A stretch of 64,000 nt of DNA from Yoonia sp. Lineage in GTDB: Bacteria > Pseudomonadota > Alphaproteobacteria > Rhodobacterales > Rhodobacteraceae. The stretch is from contig NZ_JAGYJK010000011.1 in assembly GCF_018402175.1 (NCBI RefSeq), forward strand, positions 186,001 through 250,000. The letters run 5' to 3'. How positions within the stretch are numbered: position 1 is the first letter of the stretch; the number at the start of each line of letters is the position of its first letter. The notes under the pieces were generated by a model that was not told the DNA's origin, searched no databases, and was given only the letters and a program-made list of their open reading frames with translations. The position numbers and the translations under genes are program-made. Shown here piece by piece: positions 1 through 9,899 of the stretch.

Positions 1-530
1 GCCTTGATCGCCGCGGCATTGGCGCTGGGTTTGCGGTAATAAAACCCGATCAGCAGGTAAGACGCGACGCCCACACCTTCCCAGCCGAAAAACAGCTGCA
101 ACAGATTGTCCGCGGTCACCAGCATCAGCATCGCAAAGGTGAAGAACGACAGATAGGCAAAGAACCGTGGGCGATAGCTTTCGTGTTCCTTGAAATTCTC
201 GTCATGCGCCATGTAGCCGAAGGAATACAGATGCACGAGCGCCGATACCGTCGTGATCACGACCAGCATGATCGCGGTCAGCCGGTCCATGCGGATCGCC
301 CAATCGGTGGTCAGCGTGCCGCTGTCGATCCAGCGCAGGATCGACAGGCTGTAACGGCCATTGTCATGCAGCGACGGATCGAAGGTCAGGAAAACGATCC
401 ATGACAGGATCGCCGCCAGAAACAACAGGCTGGTCGCGGTCCATTGGGCTGCGGTTTCGCCGATGATCTTCCAGCCAAAGCCACAGAGGATCGCACCGAC
501 CAGCGGGGCAAAAAGAATGATACTTTCCAT
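1..530 (-). CDS. nuoL: NADH-quinone oxidoreductase subunit L, N-terminal part (cut by window edge)
   Basis: This is the large proton-pumping membrane subunit of complex I. Only the first ~176 codons are in the window, starting at an ATG (530-528) four bases after the nuoK stop, so its ribosome-binding site lies inside nuoK. The visible protein has hydrophobic N-terminal helices and then the diagnostic NuoL stretch [18 protein letters not shown] followed by SYLLIGFYY. Subunits M and N are expected beyond the left edge. Identity is firm from the motif and from its place after nuoK; the C-terminus is unseen. Confidence 0.95.
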   Translation of the reverse strand, partial: MESIILFAPLVGAILCGFGWKIIGETAAQWTATSLLFLAAILSWIVFLTFDPSLHDNGRYSLSILRWIDSGTLTTDWAIRMDRLTAIMLVVITTVSALVHLYSFGYMAHDENFKEHESYRPRFFAYLSFFTFAMLMLVTADNLLQLFFGWEGVGVASYLLIGFYYRKPSANAAAIK

Positions 531-534
531 CTGG

Positions 535-840
535 TCAGCCCTTCATCACGTTGACGTCTTCAACGTCGATGGTCCCGCGGTTGCGGAAGAAACACACAAG
601 GATCGCCAAACCAATCGCCGCTTCGGCAGCAGCGACGGTCAGCACGAACAGCGTAAAGACCTGCCCCACCAGATCACCCAGAAAGCTGGAAAAGGCGACA
701 AGGTTGATATTCACCGCCAGCAGCATCAATTCGATGCTCATCAGCAGGATGATCACGTTCTTGCGGTTCAGGAACAGCCCGAAAATGCCGATGATGAACA
801 GCGCCGCCGCCACCGTCAGATAATGTTCAAGTCCGATCAT
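535..840 (-). CDS. nuoK: NADH-quinone oxidoreductase subunit K
   Basis: Small membrane subunit of the complex I proton-translocating arm, 101 residues, the usual length. It has three predicted transmembrane helices: residues about 3-23, 28-50 and 60-85. The conserved glutamate-bearing segments [15 protein letters not shown] and [13 protein letters not shown] are present. The ATG at 840 has a GGAGG-type ribosome-binding site about nine bases upstream. A 76-base gap separates it from nuoJ and holds a short hairpin with a CGAAGC/GCTTCG stem. Confidence 0.97.
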   Translation of the reverse strand: MIGLEHYLTVAAALFIIGIFGLFLNRKNVIILLMSIELMLLAVNINLVAFSSFLGDLVGQVFTLFVLTVAAAEAAIGLAILVCFFRNRGTIDVEDVNVMKG

Positions 841-916
841 TCATGCGTCCCTCCGAAGCGTGGGCTTCGATATTCTTGTTTGTCACCGCCCCGGAAATCC
901 CCGGAACAGCCTTGTT

Positions 917-1522
917 TCACAGGCCCTGACCGGGCTTCACGTCGCGCAGTTCCATCGCCTTGGCGGGATCGCGGTACATCTGGTTCAGCACGTTCTGGCG
1001 CTTGATATCGACGCGGTGGCGCAGGGTCAGCACGATGGCCCCGATCATCGCCACCAGCAGGATCAGCCCCGACAGCTGGAACAGCAGGAAATACTGGTCA
1101 TAGAGCAGCATCCCCAAGGCGCGGGTATTGTCCATCTCGCCCACGGGGGCGGCGATCCGGCCTTCGACACCTTCGGAAAAGCCCCAAACCCCCAGCGCCA
1201 TCGCCAGCTGCATCAGGATCACCACCCCGATCAGCAAGGCCAGCGGCAGGTATTTGGTCATCTCCGCCTTCAATCCGGCGAAATCCACGTCCAGCATCAT
1301 CACCACGAACAAAAACAGCACCGCGACCGCGCCGACATAGACGATGATCATCAGCATGGCGACAAATTCCGCCCCCAGCGTCACGAACAGACCGGCCGAG
1401 GACAGAAAGGCCAAGATCAGCCATAGCACCGAATGCACCGGATTGCGGCTGATCACGGTGAACAGCCCGCCGGTGACGGTCGATATGGCGAATAGGTAAA
1501 AGGTGAAGGCGAACACACTCAT
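917..1522 (-). CDS. nuoJ: NADH-quinone oxidoreductase subunit J
   Basis: Membrane subunit of complex I, 201 residues, with about five transmembrane helices. It includes the family stretch [20 protein letters not shown] near residue 30 and the [19 protein letters not shown] helix, which contains the pi-bulge region. The start ATG overlaps the stop of the upstream carboxymuconolactone decarboxylase-like gene (ATGA), so the two are probably translationally coupled. The hydrophilic C-terminal tail of about 35 residues is normal for the family. Confidence 0.97.
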   Translation of the reverse strand: MSVFAFTFYLFAISTVTGGLFTVISRNPVHSVLWLILAFLSSAGLFVTLGAEFVAMLMIIVYVGAVAVLFLFVVMMLDVDFAGLKAEMTKYLPLALLIGVVILMQLAMALGVWGFSEGVEGRIAAPVGEMDNTRALGMLLYDQYFLLFQLSGLILLVAMIGAIVLTLRHRVDIKRQNVLNQMYRDPAKAMELRDVKPGQGL

Positions 1523-1917
1523 GCGTCATCGTCCTTTTGCAAGACTTCATTGGCCAGTTCCATCGCCTTGGTCATCGCCGGCACGCCCGCGAACATGCCC
1601 ATCTGCGCGATGGTTTCGGCGATTTCCTGTTTGGTCGCACCGGCCTCGACCAGATGGCGCACGGTCAGGCGGATCTGCGCCTCGGCCTGCGCGCCCAGCA
1701 CGGTCAGCCCCGCCAGCGTCAGCAACAGCCGCGTCTTGGCGTCCAGCCCTTCGGGGTTGATGCCCTTGCCAAAGAACATCTCCATCGCGTCCTTGGGCAT
1801 GGTGGGCCAGAGGTTTTCAAACCCCTTGGGCGTAAACGCCTCCATGTCGAAATTCATCGACTTGGCCCAGTCCTGGCTCATCTTCATCATCGATTCAAAG
1901 GGGTTCTGATCGCTCAT
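1519..1917 (-). CDS. carboxymuconolactone decarboxylase/AhpD-like family protein inside the nuo operon
   Basis: A 132-residue soluble protein whose C-terminal half (about residues 55-128) matches the carboxymuconolactone decarboxylase fold: [14 protein letters not shown], then [20 protein letters not shown] and [13 protein letters not shown]. There is no cysteine in the protein, so it lacks the CxxC redox centre of AhpD peroxidases and resembles the non-redox subclass. It is coupled by ATGA overlaps to nuoI upstream and nuoJ downstream, which ties its expression to complex I. The physiological role is unknown. The family call is good; any link to assembly or to quinone-like substrates is inference. 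Confidence 0.85.
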   Translation of the reverse strand: MSDQNPFESMMKMSQDWAKSMNFDMEAFTPKGFENLWPTMPKDAMEMFFGKGINPEGLDAKTRLLLTLAGLTVLGAQAEAQIRLTVRHLVEAGATKQEIAETIAQMGMFAGVPAMTKAMELANEVLQKDDDA

Positions 1918-2414
1918 CTGTAGGGCGCGTCCAAAGCAAGGTTGCGCGCGATCTCTGATTCCCAGCGGTCGCCGTTTTCCAACAGCTTGGCCTTGTCATA
2001 ATACAATTCTTCGCGGGTTTCGGTGCTGAATTCGAAATTCGGCCCTTCGACGATGGCATCCACGGGGCAAGCCTCTTGGCAGAAACCGCAATAGATGCAT
2101 TTGGTCATGTCGATGTCATAGCGGGTCGTGCGGCGCGATCCGTCATCGCGCGGTTCGGCGTCGATGGTGATGGCCTGCGCGGGGCAGACAGCCTCGCATA
2201 ATTTGCAGGCAATGCAGCGTTCCTCGCCATTGGCATAGCGGCGCAGCGCATGTTCGCCACGGAAACGGGGCGACAGCGGGCCTTTTTCATGCGGATAGTT
2301 CAGCGTCGCCTTGGGCGCGAAAAAGTATTTCATCCCCAGCTTGAACCCGACCCAGAAATCCTGCAGCAGGAAATACTTGGCCGCGCGGGTGTAATCCATA
2401 TTGGTCTTGGACAT
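1914..2414 (-). CDS. nuoI: NADH-quinone oxidoreductase subunit I (two 4Fe-4S ferredoxin)
   Basis: Peripheral-arm iron-sulfur subunit, 166 residues, carrying clusters N6a and N6b that pass electrons towards the quinone site. Both binding motifs are visible: [12 protein letters not shown] near residue 61 and [12 protein letters not shown] near residue 106. The amphipathic N-terminus ([19 protein letters not shown]) is the usual membrane-surface helix. It starts three bases after the nuoH stop and its own stop overlaps the next gene (ATGA). Confidence 0.98.
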   Translation of the reverse strand: MSKTNMDYTRAAKYFLLQDFWVGFKLGMKYFFAPKATLNYPHEKGPLSPRFRGEHALRRYANGEERCIACKLCEAVCPAQAITIDAEPRDDGSRRTTRYDIDMTKCIYCGFCQEACPVDAIVEGPNFEFSTETREELYYDKAKLLENGDRWESEIARNLALDAPYR

Positions 2415-2417
2415 ATC

Positions 2418-3458
2418 TTAGCCTCCGATCGTCCAGCGGGCCCAAAAGCCCCCCAGCACTTCGTATTTCGCCAGAAACGACACCAGCACCACCCAGCCCA
2501 GCGACAAGGGCAGGAACACTTTCCAGCCGATGCGCATCAACTGGTCATAGCGGTAACGCGGGGTGATCGCCTTGACCATGGCAAAGGCGAAGAACACCAG
2601 CATCATCTTGCCCACCATCCACAGGATGCCATCGGGCAGGCCGGGGATCGGTGACAACCAGCCGCCCAGGAACAACAAGGTGACCAGCGCGCACATCAGC
2701 ACCACGGCCATCAATTCGCCGATCATGAACAGCAGGAACGGCGTGGATGAATATTCGACCTGATAACCTGCAACCAGTTCTGATTCAGCCTCTGGCAAGT
2801 CAAACGGCGGGCGGTTGGTTTCGGCCAGCGCCGAAATGAAGAACAAGAACAGCATCGGGAAATGCGCGATCAGATACCAGTTGAACAGCCCCGCATTGCC
2901 GCGCTGCGCATTCACGATATCGGTCAGGTTCATTGATCCGGTGGAAATGATCACGCCAATGATGATCAGGCCGATCGACACCTCATAGGAAATCATCTGT
3001 GCCGCAGACCGCAACGACCCAAGGAACGGATATTTGGAGTTCGACGCCCAACCGCCCATGATGATGCCGTAGACACCCAAGGACGAGATCGCGAGGATAT
3101 AGAAAATCGCGATATTGATATCGGCCAGCACCCAGCCATCGTTGAACGGGATCACCGCCCAGGAAATCACCGCCACGACGAAGGTGATCATCGGGGCGAG
3201 GAAAAACACGAATTTATCCGCCCCGGCAGGGACCACGATTTCCTTGACGATATATTTCAGGAAATCCGCAAAGGATTGCAGCAACCCGAACGGCCCCACG
3301 ATATTCGGCCCCCGCCGCATCTGGACCGCGGCCCAGACCTTGCGGTCGGCATACATCAGGAAGGCCAGCGCCAAAAGCAGCGGGATCAGCACCAGCAGCG
3401 ATTGCCCAAGGATCAGCAGGACAATCCCAAGGTTGGTATTGGTAAAGAATTCGACCAT
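2418..3458 (-). CDS. nuoH: NADH-quinone oxidoreductase subunit H
   Basis: Membrane subunit forming part of the quinone-binding chamber, 346 residues with about eight transmembrane helices. The conserved loop [19 protein letters not shown] and the acidic stretch [20 protein letters not shown] are intact. The frame stays open 17 codons further upstream, but the ATG at 3458 gives the normal N-terminus MVEFFTNTN and sits ten bases after the nuoG stop, so I chose it. Confidence 0.97.
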   Translation of the reverse strand: MVEFFTNTNLGIVLLILGQSLLVLIPLLLALAFLMYADRKVWAAVQMRRGPNIVGPFGLLQSFADFLKYIVKEIVVPAGADKFVFFLAPMITFVVAVISWAVIPFNDGWVLADINIAIFYILAISSLGVYGIIMGGWASNSKYPFLGSLRSAAQMISYEVSIGLIIIGVIISTGSMNLTDIVNAQRGNAGLFNWYLIAHFPMLFLFFISALAETNRPPFDLPEAESELVAGYQVEYSSTPFLLFMIGELMAVVLMCALVTLLFLGGWLSPIPGLPDGILWMVGKMMLVFFAFAMVKAITPRYRYDQLMRIGWKVFLPLSLGWVVLVSFLAKYEVLGGFWARWTIGG

Positions 3459-3468
3459 TGTGTCGTCC

Positions 3469-5487
3469 TTATTCCGCAGCCAGCGGTGTGGTTTTGCGTG
3501 CCTTGGCATTGGCGCTGAGTTCGGCCATCAGGCTGGACGCACGCGCAATCGGGTTGGTCAGATAGAAATCACTGACAGCCAGCACAAAATCGGCCTTGCC
3601 GGGTTTGGCAATCGGCAGTGGTTGCCAATCGTTTTCGGCAACCTCGTCGATATTTGCCAGATGCGGATGCGCCGCAACCAGCGCCTGCCGCAATTGCGCG
3701 ATACTGTCATAGGGCAGTGTCGCCCCCAGTTCGGCGGACAAGGCCCGCAGGATCGCCCAGTTTTCCTTGGCCTCGCCCGGTGGGAAACTGGCGCGCAGCG
3801 CAAGCTGTGGCCGCCCTTCGGTGTTGACGAACACTCCGCCTTCTTCGGTATAGGCGGCGGCGGGCAGAATGATATCGGCGCGATGCGCACCACGGTCGCC
3901 ATGGCTGCCCTGATAGATCACGAAAGCGCCCGGTTTGATCTCAACCTCGTCGGCACCCATGTTATAGATGACCTCGGCCCCATCCAATGCAGCGTCCATG
4001 CCGCCATCAGTCACGGCACCCACATCCATCGCACCGACACGGCCAGCGGCGGTGTGCAGCACAAGGAAGCGCGATTTGGTCTTGTCGGCCAGCGCCATCG
4101 CTTGGGACAGAACCGCCGCGCCATCGGCTTCGCGCAGCGCACCCATGCCGATGATGACGAGGCTGTCCATATCCTTGACCGCGCCCATATCCTTGGCGGC
4201 GGTATCGACCAGCGCCTGCCGGTCGGTGCCGATATGCACGACATCATAGGTCAGATCGACCTGCGGCCCGATCAGCCCGACATTGGCGCCACGCGCCCAA
4301 GCCTTGCGGATCCGCGCGTTCAGCACGGGGGCCTCATTACGCGGGTCGGTGCCGATCAGCTGGATCATCTGCGCGCTGTCGATATCTTCAATCGCGGCCG
4401 TGCCGACATAGGCGGACCGGTTGCCGATGGGCAGTTTCGCGCCATCGGTGCGGCATTCGACACGCCCGCCCTGCCCTTCGATCAGTTGTTTCAAGGCAAA
4501 GGCCGCCTCGGTCGGGGCCAGATCACCAACCAGACCGGCGATTTTCTTGCCCTTCATCGCGGCGGCGGCAGCGGCCAGCGCTTCGGGCCAGGTGGCTTTG
4601 CGCAGCTTGCCGGCCTCGCGGATATAGGGCGTGTCCAGCCGCTGTTTGCGCAACCCGTCCCAGACGAAACGGGTCTTGTCGGAAATCCATTCCTCGTTCA
4701 CGCCGTCATGGTTGCGCGGCAAAAAGCGCATGACTTCGCGGCCCTTGGTATCGACGCGGATATTGGACCCCAGCGCATCCATCACGTCGATGGATTCGGT
4801 CTTGGTCAATTCCCACGGACGGGCGGTAAAGGAATAAGGCTTGGACACCAGCGCCCCCACAGGACACAGATCAATGATATTGCCCTGCAAATTGCTGTCG
4901 AGCGTTTCGCCCAGATAGCTGGTGATCTCTGCATCTTCGCCACGGCCGGTCTGGCCCATCTGGCTGATGCCCGCGACCTCGGTCGTGAAACGCACGCAGC
5001 GGGTGCAGGAAATGCAGCGCGTCATATGGGTTTCGACCAGCGGGCCAAGGTTCAGATCCTCGGTCGCGCGCTTGGGTTCGCGGTAGCGGGAAAAATCGAC
5101 GCCGTAGGCTATCGCCTGATCCTGCAGATCGCATTCGCCGCCCTGGTCGCAGATCGGGCAATCCAGCGGATGGTTGATCAGCAAAAATTCCATCACGCCT
5201 TCGCGGGCCTTTTTGACCATCGGGCTGTTGGTTTTCACAACCGGAGGCGTGCCATCGGGGCCGGGCCGCAGATCCTTGACCTGCATCGCGCAGCTTGCGG
5301 CGGGTTTCGGCGGGCCGCCCACCACCTCGACCAGACACATGCGGCAGTTGCCGGCGATGGTCAGCCGTTCGTGATAGCAGAACCGGGGGATTTCGATGCC
5401 CGCGACTTCACAGGCCTGGATCAGGGTCATTGCCCCGTCCACCTCGACCTCGGTTCCATCGATGATGACTTTGCGCAGATCAGACAT
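3469..5487 (-). CDS. nuoG: NADH-quinone oxidoreductase subunit G
   Basis: Largest peripheral-arm subunit, 672 residues, the typical alphaproteobacterial size. The N-terminal 2Fe-2S domain has [15 protein letters not shown] and a following CAMQ. The His-ligated N5 region reads [17 protein letters not shown] and the next 4Fe-4S site is [16 protein letters not shown] with a later DLCPVGAL. The rest is the molybdopterin-oxidoreductase-like domain. It is preceded by a 135-base gap after the DUF5333-like gene, so it could have its own ribosome loading, and is followed within ten bases by nuoH. Confidence 0.98.
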   Translation of the reverse strand: MSDLRKVIIDGTEVEVDGAMTLIQACEVAGIEIPRFCYHERLTIAGNCRMCLVEVVGGPPKPAASCAMQVKDLRPGPDGTPPVVKTNSPMVKKAREGVMEFLLINHPLDCPICDQGGECDLQDQAIAYGVDFSRYREPKRATEDLNLGPLVETHMTRCISCTRCVRFTTEVAGISQMGQTGRGEDAEITSYLGETLDSNLQGNIIDLCPVGALVSKPYSFTARPWELTKTESIDVMDALGSNIRVDTKGREVMRFLPRNHDGVNEEWISDKTRFVWDGLRKQRLDTPYIREAGKLRKATWPEALAAAAAAMKGKKIAGLVGDLAPTEAAFALKQLIEGQGGRVECRTDGAKLPIGNRSAYVGTAAIEDIDSAQMIQLIGTDPRNEAPVLNARIRKAWARGANVGLIGPQVDLTYDVVHIGTDRQALVDTAAKDMGAVKDMDSLVIIGMGALREADGAAVLSQAMALADKTKSRFLVLHTAAGRVGAMDVGAVTDGGMDAALDGAEVIYNMGADEVEIKPGAFVIYQGSHGDRGAHRADIILPAAAYTEEGGVFVNTEGRPQLALRASFPPGEAKENWAILRALSAELGATLPYDSIAQLRQALVAAHPHLANIDEVAENDWQPLPIAKPGKADFVLAVSDFYLTNPIARASSLMAELSANAKARKTTPLAAE

Positions 5488-5622
5488 GGCGTGCCTTTTT
5501 GTTCCCGTCGCGCCATGTGCCGCATTAGGGGTAGGCGCGTTGTGGGCGTTCTAACCCGCAAGCGCCCCTGACGCCAGTGCGATCCGTAAAAAAGACGGCA
5601 ATTTGTGATCGCTGATCATCGG

Positions 5623-6030
5623 TCAGCGCAGAAGCCAGCCAACGCGTGTATTTGCGGCGATTTGTGCTTGTCCGACCGTGCAATAACTGGCCGGATCATC
5701 GGTCGCGGCCCCCAATGCGGCCAGCTGCGCCCTTGCGATATCTTCCAGCCGCCGCTTTTCGGCGTTTTCGTCGATATAGGCGTCAATCTCTGCCTGACTA
5801 TAGCCTAGATCGCGGGCCGTTGCGCGCAAAGATTGTAGATAGGTGATCCCCCGAAAGGTCCGCGCGCGGATGCTGTCGCATTTTTCTGCTATCTCGTAAG
5901 CCATGCCGACATAAATGATGCCGTCACGCACTGCGGGTTCGTCGCGCAGCTGCGATTGCGCCGACAGCGTGCCTGCCAGACTGACCGTCGCCAGCAGAAT
6001 GACCATGATCGCGATTGTTGTTCTTGTCAT
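5623..6030 (-). CDS. DUF5333-like small exported protein
   Basis: A 135-residue protein with an N-terminal signal peptide (TIAIMVILLATVSLAGTLSAQ, cleavage near residue 25). The mature part is a helical acidic domain with two cysteines (in EKCDSI and SYCTVG). The pattern RTFRGITYLQSLRATARDLGY followed by EIDAYIDENAEKRR resembles the DUF5333 family, which I recall from nuo clusters of Rhodobacteraceae; that match was not searched. It is the first gene after the internal terminator at 6157-6187 and may head the nuoG-nuoL transcription unit. Function unknown; the signal peptide places it in the periplasm. Confidence 0.75.
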   Translation of the reverse strand: MTRTTIAIMVILLATVSLAGTLSAQSQLRDEPAVRDGIIYVGMAYEIAEKCDSIRARTFRGITYLQSLRATARDLGYSQAEIDAYIDENAEKRRLEDIARAQLAALGAATDDPASYCTVGQAQIAANTRVGWLLR

Positions 6031-6156
6031 CTCATGCCTCTTGTCCGGATGCTCGGGGCGGCATCCTTGGCCATCAGATTGCGACGGATGGCGCGTTATT
6101 CAATATCAACAGAACGACAGCGGGGATTTTCCGCCCATCACGGGTATCATCGCATG

Positions 6157-6187
6157 AAAAAAGGCCGCGCCAAGGCACGACCTTTTT
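6157..6187 (-). terminator. Intrinsic terminator inside the nuo cluster
   Basis: Read on the minus strand this is AAAAAGG, then about seven more pairs including two G-U wobbles, a tiny loop, and a complementary arm ending in six T residues. It lies 30 bases after the stop of the 136-residue lipoprotein gene and 127 bases before the DUF5333-like gene. It probably ends the nuoA-to-nuoF transcript or reduces readthrough into nuoG-nuoL. Confidence 0.75.
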
Positions 6188-6216
6188 CAAAAGCATCACA
6201 AATTGTCGGCAGATCG

Positions 6217-6627
6217 TCAGACCGGGACCAACATCACGCTGATCAAGCTGCCTTGCAGCACTTCGGCATCGGCAGCAGGGCACAAATCCGCCCCCTGCAA
6301 CGCAACGCCGTGTTTGGCGGTGAAACTGCGCTGGCTGACATCGGTTTCCAGTTCAATCGCGCCGCGCTGTGCATTGGCGGACAATGACCCACGGCCCAAT
6401 TCATTGCGGCGTTCGTTCAGCGCGGATTCTAGTTCCGCATCATACCTGTAGCGCGCGCAATTCTGCGCTACCTGCGCGGCGATGGTCTGCGTGGCGTAAT
6501 AGGCGGGGGTCGACATGGTCAGCAAAGGCTGCACGACCGGATCGGCCAGATCGCGTGCGGGGCCGGCCCCTGTCGCGCAGGCGGCCAGCGCCAGCGCCAC
6601 ACAGACCGCCCCGCTGCGGATCATCAT
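6217..6627 (-). CDS. Small lipoprotein of unknown function coupled to nuoF
   Basis: A 136-residue protein with a lipoprotein signal ([15 protein letters not shown]; lipidated Cys about residue 17). The mature part is a helical, polar domain with cysteines near residues 56 and 118. I do not recognise the family. Its ATG overlaps the nuoF stop (ATGA), indicating translational coupling, and it is the last gene before an intrinsic terminator. Length and fold resemble the DUF5333-like protein downstream, so the two could be distant relatives, but sequence identity is too low to assert that by eye. Confidence 0.7.
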   Translation of the reverse strand: MMIRSGAVCVALALAACATGAGPARDLADPVVQPLLTMSTPAYYATQTIAAQVAQNCARYRYDAELESALNERRNELGRGSLSANAQRGAIELETDVSQRSFTAKHGVALQGADLCPAADAEVLQGSLISVMLVPV

Positions 6628-7910
6628 TCCGCAGCCAGCCCCGCGATCCGTTTATGCTTGATCCGGTCTTCGATCTCGTCGCGGAAATTCTTGATCAGCC
6701 CCTGAATGGGCCAAGCCGCCGCATCGCCAAGCGCACAGATCGTATGGCCTTCGACCTGTTTGGTCACATCGAGCAACATGTCGATTTCATCGACCGATGC
6801 ATTGCCTTCGACCAACCGCGCCATCACGCGCATCATCCAGCCGGTGCCTTCGCGGCAGGGCGTACACTGACCGCAGCTTTCGTGTTTGTAGAATTTCGAC
6901 AGCCGCCAGATCGCCTTGATCATATCGGTGGAATTATCCATCACGATCACAGCTGCGGTCCCAAGTGATGATCCTTTTTCCTTCAAAGCATCAAAATCCA
7001 TGATCGCATCGCGCATGTTTTCGCCGCGCACACAAGGCACCGACGACCCACCGGGGATCACCGCCTTGAGGTTGGACCAGCCGCCACGGATCCCGCCGCA
7101 ATGTTTTTCGATCAGTTCCTCGAAGGGAATCGACATTTCTTCTTCGACGACGCAGGGGTTGTTCACATGGCCCGAAATCGCGAACAACTTGGTGCCTGCG
7201 TTGTTGGGGCGGCCAAAGCCGCTGAACCACGCGCCACCCCGGCGCAGGATCGTCGGCACCACGGCGATGGATTCGACGTTGTTCACCGTGGTCGGGCAGC
7301 CATAAAGGCCCGCACCGGCGGGGAATGGCGGTTTCATCCGCGGCATGCCCTTTTTGCCTTCAAGGCTTTCGAGCAGGGCGGTTTCCTCGCCACAGATATA
7401 GGCGCCTGCCCCGTGGGTCAGGTAAATTTCAAAATCCCAGCCGGATTTGCAGGCGTTCTTGCCCACAAGCCCTGCGGCATAAGCTTCGTCAATCGCGGCC
7501 TGCAGCGCCTCTTTCTCGCGGATATATTCGCCGCGGATGTAGATATAGCAGGCATGAGCATTCATCGCGAAAGACGCGATCAGGCAGCCTTCGACCAATG
7601 TATGCGGGTCGTGGCGCATGATTTCGCGGTCTTTGCAGGTGCCGGGTTCGGATTCGTCGGCATTGACCACCAGATAGGCGGGGCGACCATCGCTTTCCTT
7701 GGGCATGAAGGACCATTTCAGACCGGTCGGGAAACCCGCACCCCCGCGCCCGCGCAGACCAGAGGCTTTCATCTCGGTCACGATCCAGTCGCGGCCTTTC
7801 TTGATGATGTCAGCGGTGCCATCCCAATGACCGCGTGCCTGCGCGCCTTTCAGCGTGCGGTCGTGCATCCCGTAAAGGTTGGTGAAAATCCGGTCTTGGT
7901 CCGTGAGCAT
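6624..7910 (-). CDS. nuoF: NADH-quinone oxidoreductase subunit F
   Basis: The NADH-oxidising, FMN-binding subunit, 428 residues. The NADH/FMN signature [16 protein letters not shown] lies near residue 51, and the second glycine-rich segment [19 protein letters not shown] near residue 167. The N3 4Fe-4S cluster ligands are Cys346, Cys349, Cys352 ([12 protein letters not shown]) and Cys392. I chose the ATG at 7910 because it gives the family N-terminus and overlaps the stop of the DUF5337-like gene (TGATG). An upstream in-frame extension of 18 codons is out of family. Confidence 0.98.
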   Translation of the reverse strand: MLTDQDRIFTNLYGMHDRTLKGAQARGHWDGTADIIKKGRDWIVTEMKASGLRGRGGAGFPTGLKWSFMPKESDGRPAYLVVNADESEPGTCKDREIMRHDPHTLVEGCLIASFAMNAHACYIYIRGEYIREKEALQAAIDEAYAAGLVGKNACKSGWDFEIYLTHGAGAYICGEETALLESLEGKKGMPRMKPPFPAGAGLYGCPTTVNNVESIAVVPTILRRGGAWFSGFGRPNNAGTKLFAISGHVNNPCVVEEEMSIPFEELIEKHCGGIRGGWSNLKAVIPGGSSVPCVRGENMRDAIMDFDALKEKGSSLGTAAVIVMDNSTDMIKAIWRLSKFYKHESCGQCTPCREGTGWMMRVMARLVEGNASVDEIDMLLDVTKQVEGHTICALGDAAAWPIQGLIKNFRDEIEDRIKHKRIAGLAAE

Positions 7911-8140
7911 CAGTTCTCGCCCTTGTCGTTCCGGCGCAGGCGCCAGAGTTGAAACGTCTTCCACAGCGCAAAGCCGAAACCGGCCAGTGCTGCAAGGTCA
8001 AATATGGCCCGCGTCCGGTTGGACCAGCCATATTGCGACCCGATCATGGTGACCAGCACCCACAAACCACCAACGGCGGCGACCGTCAACGCGACGCGTT
8101 GTCCGGCCTTCGCCTGATCTGTGTCGCCATGTCGTGCCAT
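7910..8140 (-). CDS. DUF5337-like two-helix membrane protein in the nuo operon
   Basis: A 76-residue protein with two predicted transmembrane helices (residues about 15-36 and 44-64), a hydrophilic basic N-terminus and a charged C-terminus ([10 protein letters not shown]). It matches the DUF5337 family as I remember it from Rhodobacteraceae. It sits between the HhH-domain gene and nuoF and is coupled to nuoF by a TGATG overlap. Two short helices plus operon placement suggest a peripheral complex I accessory or assembly protein; that is inference. Confidence 0.75.
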   Translation of the reverse strand: MARHGDTDQAKAGQRVALTVAAVGGLWVLVTMIGSQYGWSNRTRAIFDLAALAGFGFALWKTFQLWRLRRNDKGEN

Positions 8141-8148
8141 GGTGATCC

Positions 8149-8676
8149 TTATGCGCCTGCGGCCAGTGCCTTGGCCTGCGCAACCCAGCCATCACGGCTG
8201 GCGCGACCTTTGAACCCTTGCAGATTGGCATCCATCCAGGCCAGTTCCTGCGGTCCCCAAGACGCGATCTGGTCGAAATGAAAAATTCCCATGGCATGCA
8301 GGGTCTGTTCCATCTTTGGACCCACACCGCTGAGTTGGCGCAGGTCGTCAGGCTGGCCACCCCGCGCGGCAGCCAACGTGGCAGGCTTTGTCCCAGCGCC
8401 GGAAGCGGCGGCAGATGCAGCTGGTGTGGCAGATGTCGCGGCAGGTGCGGGTGCAGCTGCTGGCGTAGCTGCCACGGGCGCAGCAACGCGATCATTGCGC
8501 GCCGGACGCCAGCCCAATGCCAACGCCAGACCCGCGACACCCGCCACGATGATGGCGACGAACACCGCGCCAATCAGGCCAAGGTCATAAAGCACATAGG
8601 CCACACCCAGTGCGACAACGAAAACAAGGCCCGCAATCGCGGCGATGCCCATCCAGATCGGTGCAGTGTTGTTCAT
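8149..8676 (-). CDS. Membrane-anchored helix-hairpin-helix protein of the nuo operon
   Basis: A 175-residue protein with two N-terminal transmembrane helices (about 8-30 and 32-54), an Ala/Pro-rich linker (about 60-115) and a C-terminal helix-hairpin-helix module: LSGVGPKMEQTLHAMGIFHF, then DQIASWGPQELAWMDANL and DGWVAQAKALAAGA. A closely similar module forms the C-terminal tail of NuoE in many other alphaproteobacteria, as I recall; here it is a separate membrane-tethered protein right after nuoE. The start was chosen from the strong AGGAGA ribosome-binding site before the ATG at 8676. Role unproven, probably complex I-associated. Confidence 0.8.
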   Translation of the reverse strand: MNNTAPIWMGIAAIAGLVFVVALGVAYVLYDLGLIGAVFVAIIVAGVAGLALALGWRPARNDRVAAPVAATPAAAPAPAATSATPAASAAASGAGTKPATLAAARGGQPDDLRQLSGVGPKMEQTLHAMGIFHFDQIASWGPQELAWMDANLQGFKGRASRDGWVAQAKALAAGA

Positions 8677-8847
8677 CTTTTCAATTCTCCTCTCAGGGGG
8701 TTGCCCGTGCAATCAATTCATCGCGGAACCGGTTCTGCGTCAAAGGATCACAGCACAACCCGCACTGCAACTTTTACCTGAAATGATGGCATTGCGTAAA
8801 TATTTTGTAAGATCCCCTGTCACCGCCCCGATCGGCCCGCAAAGCGC

Positions 8848-9777
8848 CTAAGCCTTGGGCTTTTTCGGGGCCGGTTTGGCGCGCGGCTTTTTGGTGACGG
8901 CCTGTTCGGCGGCGCCAGCGGGTTCGGGGTTGGATTTCGACACCGGCTTGGCCTTGGAAGATGCTTGCGCTTCTTGCTGGGTCACGCCACTGGCGTCGGC
9001 TGGCACATCGGCCGATGGTTTGGGGTCTTTGCGGGGCTTTCTGGCGACGGGCGCTTTGGGTTGTGGCGCATCGGTGATCCAGGGGGTCAGCAAAGGCACC
9101 TCTGTCCCGTCAATCCGCTTGACCGTGTCACCGATATCGACGGCGGCCTGCGCGCTGGCATTGTACTGCGCCTTGCCGGATGTGAAATCCTTGAGCGTGG
9201 TCAGCCCGCCCTTGGGTTCGGCGGCGAAACGCCCGTTCTGGGGGCCGGGTGTCGGCACGCGGCCTGCGGCCAGTTCGTCAATGATTTCGGCCAGCCGTGC
9301 GGCGGTCAGGTCTTCGTAATAATCCTTGCCGATCTGGGCCATCGGCGCATTGGCGCAGGAACCAAGGCATTCGACCTCTTCCCACGAAAACTTGCCGTCA
9401 GCAGACAGGCTATGCGCCTTGGGGGCGATCTTGTCCTTGCAGACGCCAATCAGATCCTCGGCACCGCAGATCATGCAAGACAGCGTGCCGCAGACCTGAA
9501 TATGCGCGACTGACCCAACCGGCTGCAACTGGAACATGAAATAAAATGACGCAACTTCGAGCGCGCGCATATAGGCCATGTCGAGCATCTTTGCGACATA
9601 TTCGATGGCGGGCCGTGTCAGCCAGCCTTCTTGTTCCTGCGCGCGCCACAGGATCGGAATGATCGCCGAGGCCTGGCGGCCTTCGGGGAACTTTTTCATC
9701 TGCGCCTCGGCCCAGGCCAGATTGGCATCGGTAAAGGCAAAGGTCGCGGGCTGGTCGTGGTAAAGGCGGCGTAGCAT
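8848..9777 (-). CDS. nuoE: NADH-quinone oxidoreductase subunit E with long Ala/Lys/Pro tail
   Basis: The 24-kDa-type 2Fe-2S subunit. Cluster ligands are Cys96, Cys101, Cys137 and Cys141. The thioredoxin-like core ends near residue 175, yet the protein runs to 309 residues. Residues about 235-309 are a low-complexity tail rich in Ala, Lys and Pro, ending [14 protein letters not shown]. Standard NuoE is about 160-240 residues. The ATG at 9777 overlaps the stop of the preceding 40-codon gene (TGATG); a much longer upstream open frame is not NuoE-like. Identity is certain, the function of the tail is unknown. Confidence 0.96.
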   Translation of the reverse strand: MLRRLYHDQPATFAFTDANLAWAEAQMKKFPEGRQASAIIPILWRAQEQEGWLTRPAIEYVAKMLDMAYMRALEVASFYFMFQLQPVGSVAHIQVCGTLSCMICGAEDLIGVCKDKIAPKAHSLSADGKFSWEEVECLGSCANAPMAQIGKDYYEDLTAARLAEIIDELAAGRVPTPGPQNGRFAAEPKGGLTTLKDFTSGKAQYNASAQAAVDIGDTVKRIDGTEVPLLTPWITDAPQPKAPVARKPRKDPKPSADVPADASGVTQQEAQASSKAKPVSKSNPEPAGAAEQAVTKKPRAKPAPKKPKA

Positions 9778-9899
9778 CAATTCATCCCGGTCATCATGAC
9801 AGCGCCAGTGATCGGCGCAAACAAAGCGGCGGAAAGGGTCCCGCCAAGGTTCAGCCCACCCATTAGCACAAGCACGCTTGCGGGCAAGCCGATTGACAT
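9777..9899 (-). CDS. 40-residue hydrophobic peptide gene, start/stop-coupled on both sides
   Basis: A small gene of 40 codons encoding a hydrophobic, glycine- and methionine-rich peptide that begins [18 protein letters not shown] and ends GAVMMTGMN. It could form one or two short membrane segments. Its ATG is fused to the stop of the upstream lipoprotein gene (TGATG at 9901-9897), and its own TGA is fused to the nuoE start (TGATG at 9779-9775). Paired overlaps are unlikely for spurious frames and match the style of this operon. No family recognised. Confidence 0.65.
   Translation of the reverse strand: MSIGLPASVLVLMGGLNLGGTLSAALFAPITGAVMMTGMN

Noticed and set aside
3115-5571. An open frame of over 800 codons on the plus strand opposite nuoG and nuoH
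   Set aside because: It is the GC-rich antisense shadow of nuoG; composition is His/Arg/Gln-rich with no domain, and nuoG is certain.
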